Shown here: positions 49,812 to 59,722 of the stretch, in pieces | Position numbering within the stretch: the stretch's first letter is position 1 | How the letters are laid out: each line of letters opens with the position of its first letter | Assembly: GCA_023400235.1 (NCBI GenBank) | Contig: JAEXFI010000049.1 | Location: forward strand, 1 to 64,000 | Length of the DNA: 64,000 bases | Source: Bacillota bacterium | GTDB taxonomy: Bacteria; Bacillota; Clostridia; Acetivibrionales; DSM-1351 | Reading direction: 5' to 3' | Position numbers and translations under genes: made by a program | Notes under the pieces: generated by a model | The model's input: only the letters and a program-made list of their open reading frames with translations | The model's database searches: none | Told to the model about the DNA's origin: nothing

Positions 49812-50936
49812 ATGACAAGCTTGGTTAAGGGACAAAGCCTGAAGCTGAATTATCAGCTATTCGCCGGAGGCGGAGACGACAAGACGGAAAAGGCCACTCC
49901 CAAGAAAAAAAGTGATGCCAGAAAAAAGGGCCAGGTATTTCAAAGCAGGGAAGTGTCAGCCTCACTGGTGCTGATTTTGATGATTGTTTCCATGAACGCC
50001 TTCGGTTCCATAATATACGGGCAGTTGTCCTCATTTATAAAAAAGGCATTTACGGAGTACCTGACCAACAAGGATGCCATTGATACCGGTATTCTTGCAA
50101 AACTATTCATTGACGGTATTACCGTATTGGCCAAAACATCACTGCCCCTGCTGCTGATTGCAATGCTTGCAGGTTTGATTGTGGGATATGCCCAGGTGGG
50201 AATCCTTTTTACCCTTGAGACTCTGAAGCCCCAGGGAAACAGGATAAACCCCTTCAGCGGATTTAAAAGGATATTTTCCCTGAGATCCATAGTTGAGCTG
50301 GTCAAATCCATTATAAAGATTTCAATTGTTGCAGGAGTGGCATACTCCTATTTGAAGTCAAAATCCAATGAAGTGGTGGGGCTTATGAATGCCGACCTGA
50401 GGGATATCCTTTCTTTTATAGGTGGTTCGGCCTTTGCAGTGGCACTGAGGATATGCTTTGCAATGATACTGGTTGGTTTTTTTGATTATTTATACCAGAG
50501 GTATGATTATGAAAAAAACCTCAAGATGACTAAGCAAGAGGTCAAGGAAGAGTTCAAGCAGTTGGAGGGTAATCCTGAGATAAAAGCAAAGATAAAGCAA
50601 AAGCAGCGTCAAATGTCCATGAAAAGGATGATGCAGGAGATACCAAAGGCAGATGTTGTTATTACCAACCCCACCCATTTTGCAGTAGCCATTAGGTACG
50701 AGGCCCAAAAGGCCAGTGCACCTTATGTGATTGCTAAGGGACAGGATTATATAGCATTGAGAATAAAGCAGCTTGCTGCTGAAAATAAAGTTCAGATTGT
50801 TGAAAACAAGCCGCTGGCCAGAACCTTGTACAGTACGGTGGATATTGGACAGCCCATACCGCCGGAGCTATATCAGGCGGTTGCTGAGATTCTTGCCTTT
50901 GTCTATAATTTAAAAACCGGCGGCAGAGCAGGTTAG
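49812..50936 (+). CDS. flhB: Flagellar export switch protein FlhB
   Basis: It has 374 residues, four membrane helices after a basic N-terminus (DKTEKATPKKKSDARKKGQV), and a cytoplasmic domain with the self-cleaving NPTH motif (ITNPTHFAVAIRYE). Cleavage between Asn and Pro lets FliK switch export from rod/hook to filament. AGGAGGAC precedes the ATG. Confidence 0.96.
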   Translation: MTSLVKGQSLKLNYQLFAGGGDDKTEKATPKKKSDARKKGQVFQSREVSASLVLILMIVSMNAFGSIIYGQLSSFIKKAFTEYLTNKDAIDTGILAKLFIDGITVLAKTSLPLLLIAMLAGLIVGYAQVGILFTLETLKPQGNRINPFSGFKRIFSLRSIVELVKSIIKISIVAGVAYSYLKSKSNEVVGLMNADLRDILSFIGGSAFAVALRICFAMILVGFFDYLYQRYDYEKNLKMTKQEVKEEFKQLEGNPEIKAKIKQKQRQMSMKRMMQEIPKADVVITNPTHFAVAIRYEAQKASAPYVIAKGQDYIALRIKQLAAENKVQIVENKPLARTLYSTVDIGQPIPPELYQAVAEILAFVYNLKTGGRAG

Positions 50937-50959
50937 ACTTTATTTAAGGGGGACAAAAA

Positions 50960-52984
50960 TTGTCTAGGTTAAATAACTTTTTTATACCAATAATAATTAT
51001 AATCACCATATTAAATCTTATTTTGCCTATTCCGCATATTATGCTGGACTTTATGCTGGCAATAAATATAATACTGGCTGCAATCATTATGCTCAATACC
51101 ATTTATTTAAAGACGGCGCTGGATTTGTCCATATTCCCCACGCTGATAGTTGTTACCACCATTTACAGACTGTCTCTGAATGTTACGGCCACAAAGCTGA
51201 TTTTATCCGAGGGTGAGGCCGGAGATGTAATCAGGGGCTTCGGTTCCTTTGTGGGAAGGAATAACCTGGTAGTTGGCTTCGTTATATTCTTTATCATAAT
51301 GATAGTTAACTTCCTGGTAATAACAAAAGGTTCGGAGAGAGTGGCAGAAGTTGCTGCCAGGTTTACCCTTGATGCCATGCCAGGAAAACAGATGGCCATT
51401 GATGCAGACCTGAACACCGGTCTTATAAGTGAAGCTGAGGCAAAGGAAAGAAGAAAGAAGATTCAGAGGGAAGCAGATTTTTATGGTTCCATGGATGGTG
51501 CCAGCAAGTTTGTAAAAAACGATGCCATAGCAGGCATCATAATTACTTTTTTGAATATAGCAGGGGGCTTGATAATAGGTGTAGTTATGAGAGGTGAGGA
51601 AATAAGTGAAGCCCTTAACAACTATACCATTTTGACTATTGGAGACGGTTTGGTCAGCCAGCTGCCGGCCTTGATGCTCTCGGTGGCCACTTCCTTCATC
51701 GTCACTAGAGCCGGTGCGGAATCTGATCTTAACAAGGACTTTATAAGACAGTTGTTTTACAATCCCAAGGTTTTATATGTCTCTGCGGCGTTAAGTGCAG
51801 CCATGGCACCCTTTCTGACTCCCGCGCCGTTTTTGATTCTGGCTGCAGTGTTGGTGTTTGTGGCTTACAAGGTAAAACAGCTCCAAAAGGAAGCTGTTAT
51901 TGATGAGGAAGTTCAGATACAGGAAAGTGAAGTTGAGGAAATCAGGAAGCCGGAAAATGTTGTTACCCTGCTGCAGGTTGACCCTATAGAATTGGAGTTC
52001 GGCTATGGAATAATTCCTCTGGCTGATGCCAACCAGGGCGGGGACTTGCTGGACAGAGTGGTGCTTATCAGAAGACAGCTTGCTCTGGAGCTTGGTATGA
52101 TAGTTCCCGTAATCCGGCTAAGAGATAACATACAAATAGGACCCAACGAGTATATCATTAAAATAAAGGGCTCGGAGATAGCAAAGGGAGAGCTGCTGTT
52201 TGACTATTTCATGGCTATGAACTCAGGCGGGGTTGAGGAAGAGCTTGACGGTATAAAGACAATTGAGCCGGCCTTCGGCCTTCCTGCCATCTGGATTCAG
52301 GAGGGTCAGAGGGACAAGGCGGAAATGCTGGGATACACCGTGGTAGATCCACCGTCAATTATTGCCACCCACCTGACCGAGGTAATAAAGAAGCATTCTT
52401 ACGAGTTGCTGGGCAGGCAGGAGGTTCAGACTCTGGTTGACAATATCAGACAGACCAACCCTGCAATTGTTGACGAGCTTGTACCCAAGCTCATGGGAAT
52501 CGGAGAGATTCAAAAGGTACTTGCCAATTTATTAAAGGAGAATGTGTCCATCAGGGATATGGTCACCATAATGGAAACTCTGGCGGACTATTCACCTATG
52601 ACACATGATGTGGACATGCTTACAGAATATGTGAGGCAAGCAATGGGAAGATCCATATCACAGAAGTTCTTTAACGGGAATTCAAATGTAATCACCATAG
52701 ATCCAAAGGTAGAGCAAATGATAATGGACGCAATTCAAAAGACGGAATTTGGTTCATATCTGGCGCTGGACCCCGCTGTGAGCAATACAATAATAAACAA
52801 TGTTTCAAGAAATGTTCAGAGACTTATGCAGCTTGGCAACCAGCCCATAGTGCTGGCTTCACCCATAGTCAGATTGTATTTTAAAAGACTTACGGAGAAT
52901 GTTATACCAGGTCTGATTGTACTGTCCTATAATGAGATTGATCCGGCAGTTGAAATACAGTCCATTGGAACTGTCAGTGTGTAG
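50960..52984 (+). CDS. flhA: Flagellar export gate protein FlhA
   Basis: At 674 residues it has about eight membrane helices in the first half, with the FHIPEP-type stretch ARFTLDAMPGKQMAIDADLN, and a large cytoplasmic domain that docks export chaperones. TTG start after AAGGGGGA. The flhF leader repeat begins 54 bp after its stop. Confidence 0.96.
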   Translation: MSRLNNFFIPIIIIITILNLILPIPHIMLDFMLAINIILAAIIMLNTIYLKTALDLSIFPTLIVVTTIYRLSLNVTATKLILSEGEAGDVIRGFGSFVGRNNLVVGFVIFFIIMIVNFLVITKGSERVAEVAARFTLDAMPGKQMAIDADLNTGLISEAEAKERRKKIQREADFYGSMDGASKFVKNDAIAGIIITFLNIAGGLIIGVVMRGEEISEALNNYTILTIGDGLVSQLPALMLSVATSFIVTRAGAESDLNKDFIRQLFYNPKVLYVSAALSAAMAPFLTPAPFLILAAVLVFVAYKVKQLQKEAVIDEEVQIQESEVEEIRKPENVVTLLQVDPIELEFGYGIIPLADANQGGDLLDRVVLIRRQLALELGMIVPVIRLRDNIQIGPNEYIIKIKGSEIAKGELLFDYFMAMNSGGVEEELDGIKTIEPAFGLPAIWIQEGQRDKAEMLGYTVVDPPSIIATHLTEVIKKHSYELLGRQEVQTLVDNIRQTNPAIVDELVPKLMGIGEIQKVLANLLKENVSIRDMVTIMETLADYSPMTHDVDMLTEYVRQAMGRSISQKFFNGNSNVITIDPKVEQMIMDAIQKTEFGSYLALDPAVSNTIINNVSRNVQRLMQLGNQPIVLASPIVRLYFKRLTENVIPGLIVLSYNEIDPAVEIQSIGTVSV

Positions 52985-53037
52985 AACGGGCGGCTTATGC
53001 TGATTCATAACATTTTGTGGCCGGTTTCGGCTCGTGG

Positions 53038-53151
53038 AGGTTAGCGTGAAAGATACATGCCTCAAGTCAAAGTGGATTTCACGCAGCAAAAGCCACTACG
53101 TGTCTTTCATTACTATTTGTATAAGCGCTATGCGCGCAGATGGGAGATAAG
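53038..53151 (+). promoter_or_regulatory. Conserved structured 5' leader of flhF (copy B)
   Basis: This is the second copy of the fliQ leader. GCGTGAAA (53044-53051) and TTTCACGC (53077-53084) are invariant, as is CTTTCA (53104-53109). In the longer alternative stem, copy B has A-T and T-G pairs where copy A has A-C and C-G, so pairing is partly kept by compensation. The loop GGC-GAAA-GCC of copy A is GC-AAAA-GC here. It ends at GGGAGATAAG and the flhF ATG. Confidence 0.65.
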
Positions 53152-54342
53152 ATGAAGATAAAACGGTATATGGGTAAGAATACACAGGAAGCGTTGCTTA
53201 AAGTCAAAATGGACCTTGGAAACAATGCAATTATACTCAATACTAAAAAGGTAAGGCAAAAGGGAATAAAGAAGTACTTTACACAGCCCATGATTGAAAT
53301 TATGGCAGCTATAGATGACGATAACGCAAAAGCAAGGGAGCGGGAATTGTCAAAAACCGGAGGATTTTATCCAGATAATCAAACTACGAAAAATATATTG
53401 TCGCAAAAAGAGGAAAAAATTGTTGAGCTAGAGAATAAAGTAAGTAATATTGAAAGTTTGCTGCAAAGGGTTCTAAATACTGTAAAGACTGACAGCAAAA
53501 GTAATGAGACTGTAAAAAGAACCGAAGAAGACGTAAGGCGGACAGAAGCTGAAAAACTGCCCCAGATATTTCAACTGCTGTATGGCAATCTGCTGAAAAA
53601 TGAAGTAGATGAAGAAATTGCAAGAAATATTATTGAACAGGTTGCCAAAAAAAGTGATTCCCGCAACATTAACGATGCATCCCTGGTGATGCACTCTGTT
53701 ATAGCATCAATGTTCGGCAAGCCTGAGCCAATTGCTCTCCGAAAGGATGGGAAACCCACCGTCATACTTTTCGTGGGGCCCACAGGAGTAGGAAAGACTA
53801 CAACTCTTGCAAAGCTGGCAGCCACCTTTATGCTCTCAGGAAACAAGAAGGTGGGGCTGATAACTGCCGACACTTACAGAATAGCAGCGGTCGATCAGCT
53901 GAAGACCTATGCCGAAATACTAGGCATACCCATATCGGTTGCATACTCTGTAATGGAAATAACAAACGAGATTCAGAAGTATAATGATAAGGATGTAATT
54001 TTAGTTGATACCGCAGGCTGCAGTTACAGGGACAAACAGAAGTTTGACGAACTGAAGAAGCTGGTTGCGGCGTCAAATGCGGACAGTATATTTTTGGTGT
54101 TGAGTTCTACCGTCAGCTCGAAAAATAGCAGGGAGATAATTAGGAATTATGAGTTTATTCCCAACTACAGGCTGATTTTTACCAAGCTGGATGAAACTCC
54201 GGTATACGGAAATATACTAAATACAAAATGTTTTTCAAATAAGAGCCTGTCATATATCACCAACGGTCAGAATGTTCCGGATGATATTGAGATTGCCAAC
54301 ATTGACAGGCTGTCAAAAAACCTTTTGGGAAACATGTCGTAA
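53152..54342 (+). CDS. flhF: Flagellar SRP-like GTPase FlhF
   Basis: It has 396 residues. The basic N-terminus MKIKRYMGKNTQEALLKVKM is typical. A coiled-coil linker (about 80-120) precedes the NG domain with P-loop FVGPTGVGKTTTLAKLA, ADTYRIAAVDQL and VDTAGCSYRD. FlhF fixes where flagella form and is stimulated by FlhG, the next gene. The ATG at 53152 follows GGGAGAT; an ATG at 53140 belongs to the leader. Confidence 0.96.
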   Translation: MKIKRYMGKNTQEALLKVKMDLGNNAIILNTKKVRQKGIKKYFTQPMIEIMAAIDDDNAKARERELSKTGGFYPDNQTTKNILSQKEEKIVELENKVSNIESLLQRVLNTVKTDSKSNETVKRTEEDVRRTEAEKLPQIFQLLYGNLLKNEVDEEIARNIIEQVAKKSDSRNINDASLVMHSVIASMFGKPEPIALRKDGKPTVILFVGPTGVGKTTTLAKLAATFMLSGNKKVGLITADTYRIAAVDQLKTYAEILGIPISVAYSVMEITNEIQKYNDKDVILVDTAGCSYRDKQKFDELKKLVAASNADSIFLVLSSTVSSKNSREIIRNYEFIPNYRLIFTKLDETPVYGNILNTKCFSNKSLSYITNGQNVPDDIEIANIDRLSKNLLGNMS

Positions 54343-54396
54343 CTTTAATGACAGGATGAAACCAGGTGGCCGCTCTGGAAAACACGGAGGTTAAGA

Positions 54397-55320
54397 ATGC
54401 TAGATCAAGCTGAAAAGTTAAGAAAGATAGTAAAGGATTTGAATAGCGAGCCCTCAAAAAACTCAAGAAACATCCAGGTTTCAGCTGAACGTATAACACT
54501 TGAAAAAAGTGCAAAGGTTATTGCTGTCACAAGCGGAAAGGGCGGAGTGGGAAAGACCAGTGTTACCGTCAACCTGGCCCTTGCTCTGAGCCAGAAGGGT
54601 TATAGGGTTGTTATTATAGATGCAGATTTGGGCCTTTCAAATATAGACGTTGTCTTTGGTATTGTACCAAAGTATACACTGCTGGATTCCGTCAACAATG
54701 AGAGAGGTATTCTGGATATACTTTGCGACGGGCCAAATAACATCAAATTCATTTCAGGAGGCTCGGGAGTTCAGGAGCTTATAAACCTGGACAAGAATTC
54801 GCTGGATTCTTTCATAGCAAATATGTCCCTGTTGGACCATATAGCAGACTATATTCTCATAGATACAGGTGCAGGGCTTTCCGACACCGTTATGAACTTT
54901 GTATTGTCCGCAGATGAGGTGCTTCTGGTGGTGACACCGGAACCAACTTCCATTACAGATGCGTATGCCCTTGTAAAGACTGTTTCTTATTCAAAAAAGG
55001 ATTGTATCATTAATGTACTTATTAACAGGGCGGAAAATGAAATTGAAGCAAAGACAGTTTACAATAATTTTGCAATGGTTTCAGATCGGTTTCTTGGGAT
55101 GAAGCTTGAGTCATTGGGGTATTTGCCCTTTGACCAGTTCTTCATAAAGTCGGTGAAGCTTCAGAAGCCGTATTTGTTATGCTACCCCAAAAATTCTACC
55201 AGTAAAATGATAAACGATGTAGTTGATTCTCTTTTGAAGAGGGAGACTAATGTGAACGGCTTGGCACAAGCCGGAATTAAAGGATTTATTAATAAATTTG
55301 TTGGGTTGTTTACCAATTGA
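54397..55320 (+). CDS. flhG: MinD-like flagellar number ATPase FlhG
   Basis: It has 307 residues. The N-terminal DQAEKLRK helix is the FlhF-activating motif. A deviant Walker A, SGKGGVGKTSVTVN, follows near residue 49, then DADLGLSNIDVVFG and LIDTGAGLS. The C-terminus may form a membrane-targeting helix (about 290-307). It limits flagellar number with FlhF. Upstream ribosome site CACGGAGG. Confidence 0.95.
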   Translation: MLDQAEKLRKIVKDLNSEPSKNSRNIQVSAERITLEKSAKVIAVTSGKGGVGKTSVTVNLALALSQKGYRVVIIDADLGLSNIDVVFGIVPKYTLLDSVNNERGILDILCDGPNNIKFISGGSGVQELINLDKNSLDSFIANMSLLDHIADYILIDTGAGLSDTVMNFVLSADEVLLVVTPEPTSITDAYALVKTVSYSKKDCIINVLINRAENEIEAKTVYNNFAMVSDRFLGMKLESLGYLPFDQFFIKSVKLQKPYLLCYPKNSTSKMINDVVDSLLKRETNVNGLAQAGIKGFINKFVGLFTN

Positions 55321-55356
55321 TAAAATAGTATACTATTATTAAGTGGGGTAGATCGC

Positions 55357-56049
55357 TTGAACACTGTATATAACCTGAAAGAATTTTCAATCGGAACAAA
55401 GATTGAAATGACAGTTGTTGATCCGGTTGAGGGAAAACTTGATATGGGCTTTGTAAGCCAGTTGGAGGGCTTTGTCGATGTTAATACCATTAGGATCAGT
55501 GCTCCCATACATGAGGCAAAGATATATCCTGTAAGAGTGAATTCGCATATAGAAGCATACTTTTTCTATAAGGCGAACCAGATATACAGGGTTATAGGTT
55601 ATGTCACAGACAGGCTTATCATTGACGATATTGCACTATTGGATATAAGAGTCACAGAAAAGCCCGAAAAGATTCAAAGGAGGCAGTTTTATCGTTTTGA
55701 CTGCAGAGTTCCGGTATACTTTAGTCCGCTAAAATCGGACGAGCCGGGAAAACATGATGAAATTACAGGCTACACCATTGATATAAGCGGCGGCGGAGTT
55801 TCCTCCCAGACTGACTATATGCTTGCGCCAAATTCTGTTATATCGGGTTCCTTATTATTTGATGATTTTGAATTAAAGTTTAAAGGGAAGGTAATCAGGT
55901 GCAGCAGAGAAATCATAAATGAAGAGATAAAGTATATTTCTTCCATTAGCTTTGAGGACATTGAGTACAAGGAGCGGGAGAAAATAGTTGGTTTTATATT
56001 CAGACAACAGAGGGAATTATTGAAAAAAGGTCTAAGGGGTAGCCAATGA
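55357..56049 (+). CDS. PilZ-domain cyclic-di-GMP receptor, YcgR-like flagellar brake
   Basis: The 230 residues include an N-terminal YcgR-type domain (about 10-95) and a C-terminal PilZ domain. Cyclic-di-GMP motifs are seen: RRQFYRFDCRVPV (RxxxR) and DISGGGVSS (DxSxxG). It probably slows the motor when cyclic-di-GMP is high. TTG start after AAGTGGGG. Its end overlaps the cheB start by four bases, so the two are co-translated. Confidence 0.9.
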   Translation: MNTVYNLKEFSIGTKIEMTVVDPVEGKLDMGFVSQLEGFVDVNTIRISAPIHEAKIYPVRVNSHIEAYFFYKANQIYRVIGYVTDRLIIDDIALLDIRVTEKPEKIQRRQFYRFDCRVPVYFSPLKSDEPGKHDEITGYTIDISGGGVSSQTDYMLAPNSVISGSLLFDDFELKFKGKVIRCSREIINEEIKYISSISFEDIEYKEREKIVGFIFRQQRELLKKGLRGSQ

Positions 56050-57116
56050 GTTCAAAGCCAAAGAAGAACAGCTTGATAAGAGTTTTGATAGTCGACGACT
56101 CGGCTTTTATGAGAAAAGTCTTATCTGATATGATTGATACGGAAGAATCCCTCTCAGTAGTGGGAACAGCCACGGATGGAAAGGATGCACTGGTAAAGAT
56201 AGAACAGCTGAATCCCGATGTAATCACTCTTGATGTTGAGATGCCCATCATGAATGGAATAAGCTGTCTCAAAGAGATAATGAAGAGGTTTCCAAGGCCT
56301 GTTATAATGCTTAGCAGCGGCACGGAGCACGGAGCCGAATTGACTATACGGGCTCTGGACGAAGGTGCTGTGGATTTTATTGCCAAGCCCAAAAACATAT
56401 TTGATATTAAGAATGATAAAAAGAAAAATGAAATAATAGAGAAAATTACTATTGCTAAAAATATAAAATTCAGCTCTGCCAGAAATAAGGCAAAGGAAAA
56501 TGAAAGCAGCATTGTTAACGGCAGCAACAAGGTATTGAAGCACATAATCGCCATAGGGACTTCAACGGGAGGGCCAAAGGCGTTGCAAAGCGTAATCCCG
56601 TTTTTGCCGGGAGATATCCCCGCAGCCGTATTGATTGTTCAGCATATGCCGCCCGGCTTCACTAATTCACTGGCAGACCGGCTGAACAGTAAGAGCGAAC
56701 TGATTGTAAAGGAAGCTTCTCACCGGGAGAAGATATTGGCGGGACATGTTTATATTGCACCAGGTGATTCACATATGCAGATAGAGGCTGCCCCAAACGG
56801 AGATATAGTTATAAATCTTGATAAGTCCCCTCCTGTAGGCGGACACAGGCCATCGGTCGATGTAATGATGCAATCACTTTCCTCCACAGGTCTGAATAAT
56901 ATTGTCGGGGTCATTATGACGGGGATGGGGGCTGATGGCAGCACAGGTGTGAAAAGGCTCAAGGAAGTCAACAAGAGTTATATTATAGCTCAGGATGAAG
57001 AAACAAGCGTGGTATTCGGAATGCCGAAAATGGCAATACAAACAGGAGTAGTAGATAAGGTGGTATCACTGGACAAGATTTCAGAAGAAATTATACAATA
57101 TTTGGGGGTGCGTTAA
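56046..57116 (+). CDS. cheB: Chemotaxis methylesterase/glutaminase CheB
   Basis: It has 356 residues: a receiver domain (VDDSAFMRKVL, phospho-Asp in ITLDVEMP), a linker, and a methylesterase domain. The catalytic triad is Ser in GTSTGGPKAL, His in VQHMPPGF and Asp in MTGMGADG. It demethylates and deamidates chemoreceptors for adaptation. Start overlaps the PilZ gene. cheA follows after one base. Confidence 0.96.
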   Translation: MSSKPKKNSLIRVLIVDDSAFMRKVLSDMIDTEESLSVVGTATDGKDALVKIEQLNPDVITLDVEMPIMNGISCLKEIMKRFPRPVIMLSSGTEHGAELTIRALDEGAVDFIAKPKNIFDIKNDKKKNEIIEKITIAKNIKFSSARNKAKENESSIVNGSNKVLKHIIAIGTSTGGPKALQSVIPFLPGDIPAAVLIVQHMPPGFTNSLADRLNSKSELIVKEASHREKILAGHVYIAPGDSHMQIEAAPNGDIVINLDKSPPVGGHRPSVDVMMQSLSSTGLNNIVGVIMTGMGADGSTGVKRLKEVNKSYIIAQDEETSVVFGMPKMAIQTGVVDKVVSLDKISEEIIQYLGVR

Positions 57117-57117
57117 T

Positions 57118-59202
57118 ATGGATATGAGTCAGTATTTACAAATATTTATCGAAGAGGCGAATGAGCATGTACAAAGCCTGAATCAATGCCTGCTGCAGAT
57201 GGAGAAGGATCCTGAGGACAAGGATGTTTTGAACGAAATCTTCAGAGTCGCTCATACTCTAAAAGGAATGGCAGGTACAATGGGTTACACCAAGATGACA
57301 AAACTGACCCATGACATGGAAAATGTACTGCACGCCATTAGAAATAATGAGATAAAAGTGACCTCGGGCCTGGTGGATGTGCTGTTTAAGTGTCTTGATG
57401 CACTTGAAAACTACGTAAACAGTGTAATAGCTACCGGCGGAGAAGGTGACAGGGAATATAAGAATGTCATAGACTCCCTGAATGAAATACTTGAAAACAA
57501 GGGTGCTGTCTCCGCCCCGGCACAGGCTGAGAGAAAGGCACCGGAGGCAACCGCAGCAGTTCCGGCGCAGAATGATGAAAAGTATGTTTCAGCCAGGATG
57601 GAACTGGACGAATTTGAGCAGGGTGCTGTTAATAAAGCCCTGGATATGGGTATGAATGCATTAAAGATAACAATCGTATTGAATAAAGCCTGCCTTTTGA
57701 AATCTGCCAGAGCGTTCATACTGTTTCAGACCTTGGAGCGTTATGGCGAGATAATCAAATCACAGCCTGTAGTTCAGGACATAGAGGATGAAAAGTTTGA
57801 TTTTGAGTTCACTGTAGTGGTAGTTTCAAAGCATGACGACCAGTTATTTTCAAAGGAACTCAATTCTATTGCGGAAGTGGATGAAGTAATAATAAGGCCT
57901 ATGAGCAGGGTTGCCGCTGAGGGCTCCTCCGCGGAGGCTACAGAAAAATCCGAGGCAGCTTCAAAGGCCTCTGCTGTTGCGGACAGTCCGGCTGCAAAGG
58001 AAGGAGAGGCTCAGGAGGCTTCAAAGCAAAATGCACCCAACGCTCCTAAAAAGACCCAGAGGACAGTCAGAGTTGATATTGACAGGCTGGATGTGCTTAT
58101 GAACCTGGTGGGAGAGCTGATTATAACAAAGACAAGGCTTGAAGGCACCGACATCACTGAAAAGCCACAGGAATATCACGAAACCCTGGAGTACCTGGAA
58201 AGGATTACCACAAACCTTAATGATGCAGTTATGAAGGTCAGAATGGTTCCTGTTGAGACAGTGTTCAACAGATTCCCCAGGATGATAAGGGATATAGCTA
58301 AGGATTTGGGCAAGGAAATCGATCTGGTCATGTCGGGTGAAGAGACTGAGCTGGACAGAACGGTCATTGACGAAATCGGTGATCCGCTCATCCACCTGTT
58401 GAGAAACTCCTGTGACCACGGTCTGGAGTCCACTGAGAAGAGAAGACAGCTGGGCAAGTCCGAGCATGGAAGAATAAACCTTACGGCTTATCAGTCCGGC
58501 AACAATGTTATTATAGAGGTATCGGACGATGGGGCAGGTATAAATATCGAGAAAATAAAAGAGAAGGCAATTCAAAATGGTATTCTGACCAGGGAAGCCG
58601 CAAATGCCATGTCTCAGCAGGAGGCAATAGAGCTCCTCTTCAGACCCAGCTTCAGCACCGCGGAAAAAATTACCGGCCTTTCAGGCAGAGGTGTGGGGCT
58701 TGATGTAGTTAAGACCAAGATAGAGCAGCTTGGCGGAACTGTTGAAGTGGAAACCTTCAGCGGAAAAGGAAGCAAATTCCTCATAAAACTGCCTCTTACA
58801 CTTGCAATCTATCAGGCGCTGCTTGTTAATGTGGGAAGTGAAAAATATGCCATTCCTTTAGGCTCTATTTATCAGATATACGAATGGAAGGCAGAGGATG
58901 TGAAGTCGGTACAGGGCCAGGAGGTCATACTTCTGAGAAATATGGTTGTTCCCATAACGAGGCTGGCTGATTCCCTTGAAGTACCTGACAGCAGCACCAA
59001 GACACAGAAAAAGCTCAAGATTGTTATTGTAAGAAAGGGCGAGAAGCTTACAGGCCTGGTTGTAGACAGTGTAATAGGGCAGCAGGAAATAGTTATCAAG
59101 TCACTTGGAAAGCTGCTCACAGGCATAAAATATCTTGCAGGTGCCACGATTCTGGGTGATGGCAATGTTGCATTGATAATTGATGTTAACTCTATTACAT
59201 AA
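57118..59202 (+). CDS. cheA: Chemotaxis histidine kinase CheA
   Basis: The 694-residue protein has P1 with phospho-His46 (VAHTLKGMAGTMGY), a P2 region (about 160-265), an Ala/Glu/Lys-rich linker, dimerisation P3 and a kinase P4. P4 shows LLRNSCDHGLES (N box), DDGAGIN (G1) and GRGVGLDVV (G2). P5 (about 560-694) binds CheW. It phosphorylates CheY and CheB. An ATG two codons downstream at 57124 is an alternative start. Confidence 0.97.
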   Translation: MDMSQYLQIFIEEANEHVQSLNQCLLQMEKDPEDKDVLNEIFRVAHTLKGMAGTMGYTKMTKLTHDMENVLHAIRNNEIKVTSGLVDVLFKCLDALENYVNSVIATGGEGDREYKNVIDSLNEILENKGAVSAPAQAERKAPEATAAVPAQNDEKYVSARMELDEFEQGAVNKALDMGMNALKITIVLNKACLLKSARAFILFQTLERYGEIIKSQPVVQDIEDEKFDFEFTVVVVSKHDDQLFSKELNSIAEVDEVIIRPMSRVAAEGSSAEATEKSEAASKASAVADSPAAKEGEAQEASKQNAPNAPKKTQRTVRVDIDRLDVLMNLVGELIITKTRLEGTDITEKPQEYHETLEYLERITTNLNDAVMKVRMVPVETVFNRFPRMIRDIAKDLGKEIDLVMSGEETELDRTVIDEIGDPLIHLLRNSCDHGLESTEKRRQLGKSEHGRINLTAYQSGNNVIIEVSDDGAGINIEKIKEKAIQNGILTREAANAMSQQEAIELLFRPSFSTAEKITGLSGRGVGLDVVKTKIEQLGGTVEVETFSGKGSKFLIKLPLTLAIYQALLVNVGSEKYAIPLGSIYQIYEWKAEDVKSVQGQEVILLRNMVVPITRLADSLEVPDSSTKTQKKLKIVIVRKGEKLTGLVVDSVIGQQEIVIKSLGKLLTGIKYLAGATILGDGNVALIIDVNSIT

Positions 59203-59247
59203 AATATTTTTAAGGCTTTGCGCCGAACACGAAAACAGGAGGTCAAT

Positions 59248-59694
59248 ATGGCAGACGTACAGGTTAATGATTTTGATACAAGACAATTTATTGTATTCAG
59301 TCTTGGTGATGAGCGTTTTGGAATAGATTCCTTGAAGATAACAACAATAGACAGAATGAAGACTATTACCAGAGTGCCGAAAACACCGCCATACATAAAG
59401 GGTGTTATAAATCTGAGAGGCGATATAATTCCTGTAATGGACTTAAGGGCCAGATTCAATCTGCCTGCCGTTGAGGAAACAGAGGAGACAAGAATCATCA
59501 TCCTTAAGCTGGAGGAAGTGTCCATTGGAGTTATAGTAGACCAGGTGCAGCAAACCATACAACTGAGCGGAGACGATATAGAAAACACAACAAGCCTTAT
59601 TAACAGTGCTGCTGCAGAATATATCTTCGGAATCGGCAAGGTTGGCGGTGAAATAGTAACGCTGATAAACTTTGAAAAATTAGTTAAGCTTTGA
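59248..59694 (+). CDS. cheW: Chemotaxis coupling protein CheW
   Basis: At 148 residues it is a single CheW domain with FIVFSLGDERFGIDSLKI and KGVINLRGDIIPVMDLR. It links receptors to CheA. CAGGAGGTC precedes the ATG at 59248; an in-frame start at 59218 lies before that site and is rejected. Confidence 0.96.
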   Translation: MADVQVNDFDTRQFIVFSLGDERFGIDSLKITTIDRMKTITRVPKTPPYIKGVINLRGDIIPVMDLRARFNLPAVEETEETRIIILKLEEVSIGVIVDQVQQTIQLSGDDIENTTSLINSAAAEYIFGIGKVGGEIVTLINFEKLVKL

Positions 59695-59722
59695 TTAAAA
59701 AATTAAAATTGAGGTAAAAGCA

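Noticed and set aside
58872..59639. 255-residue minus-strand frame opposite cheA/cheW
   Set aside because: It is the antisense shadow of two well-conserved genes, with no ribosome site and a composition typical of reverse-frame translation. The same applies to minus-strand frames at 38011-38730 and 5519-6091.
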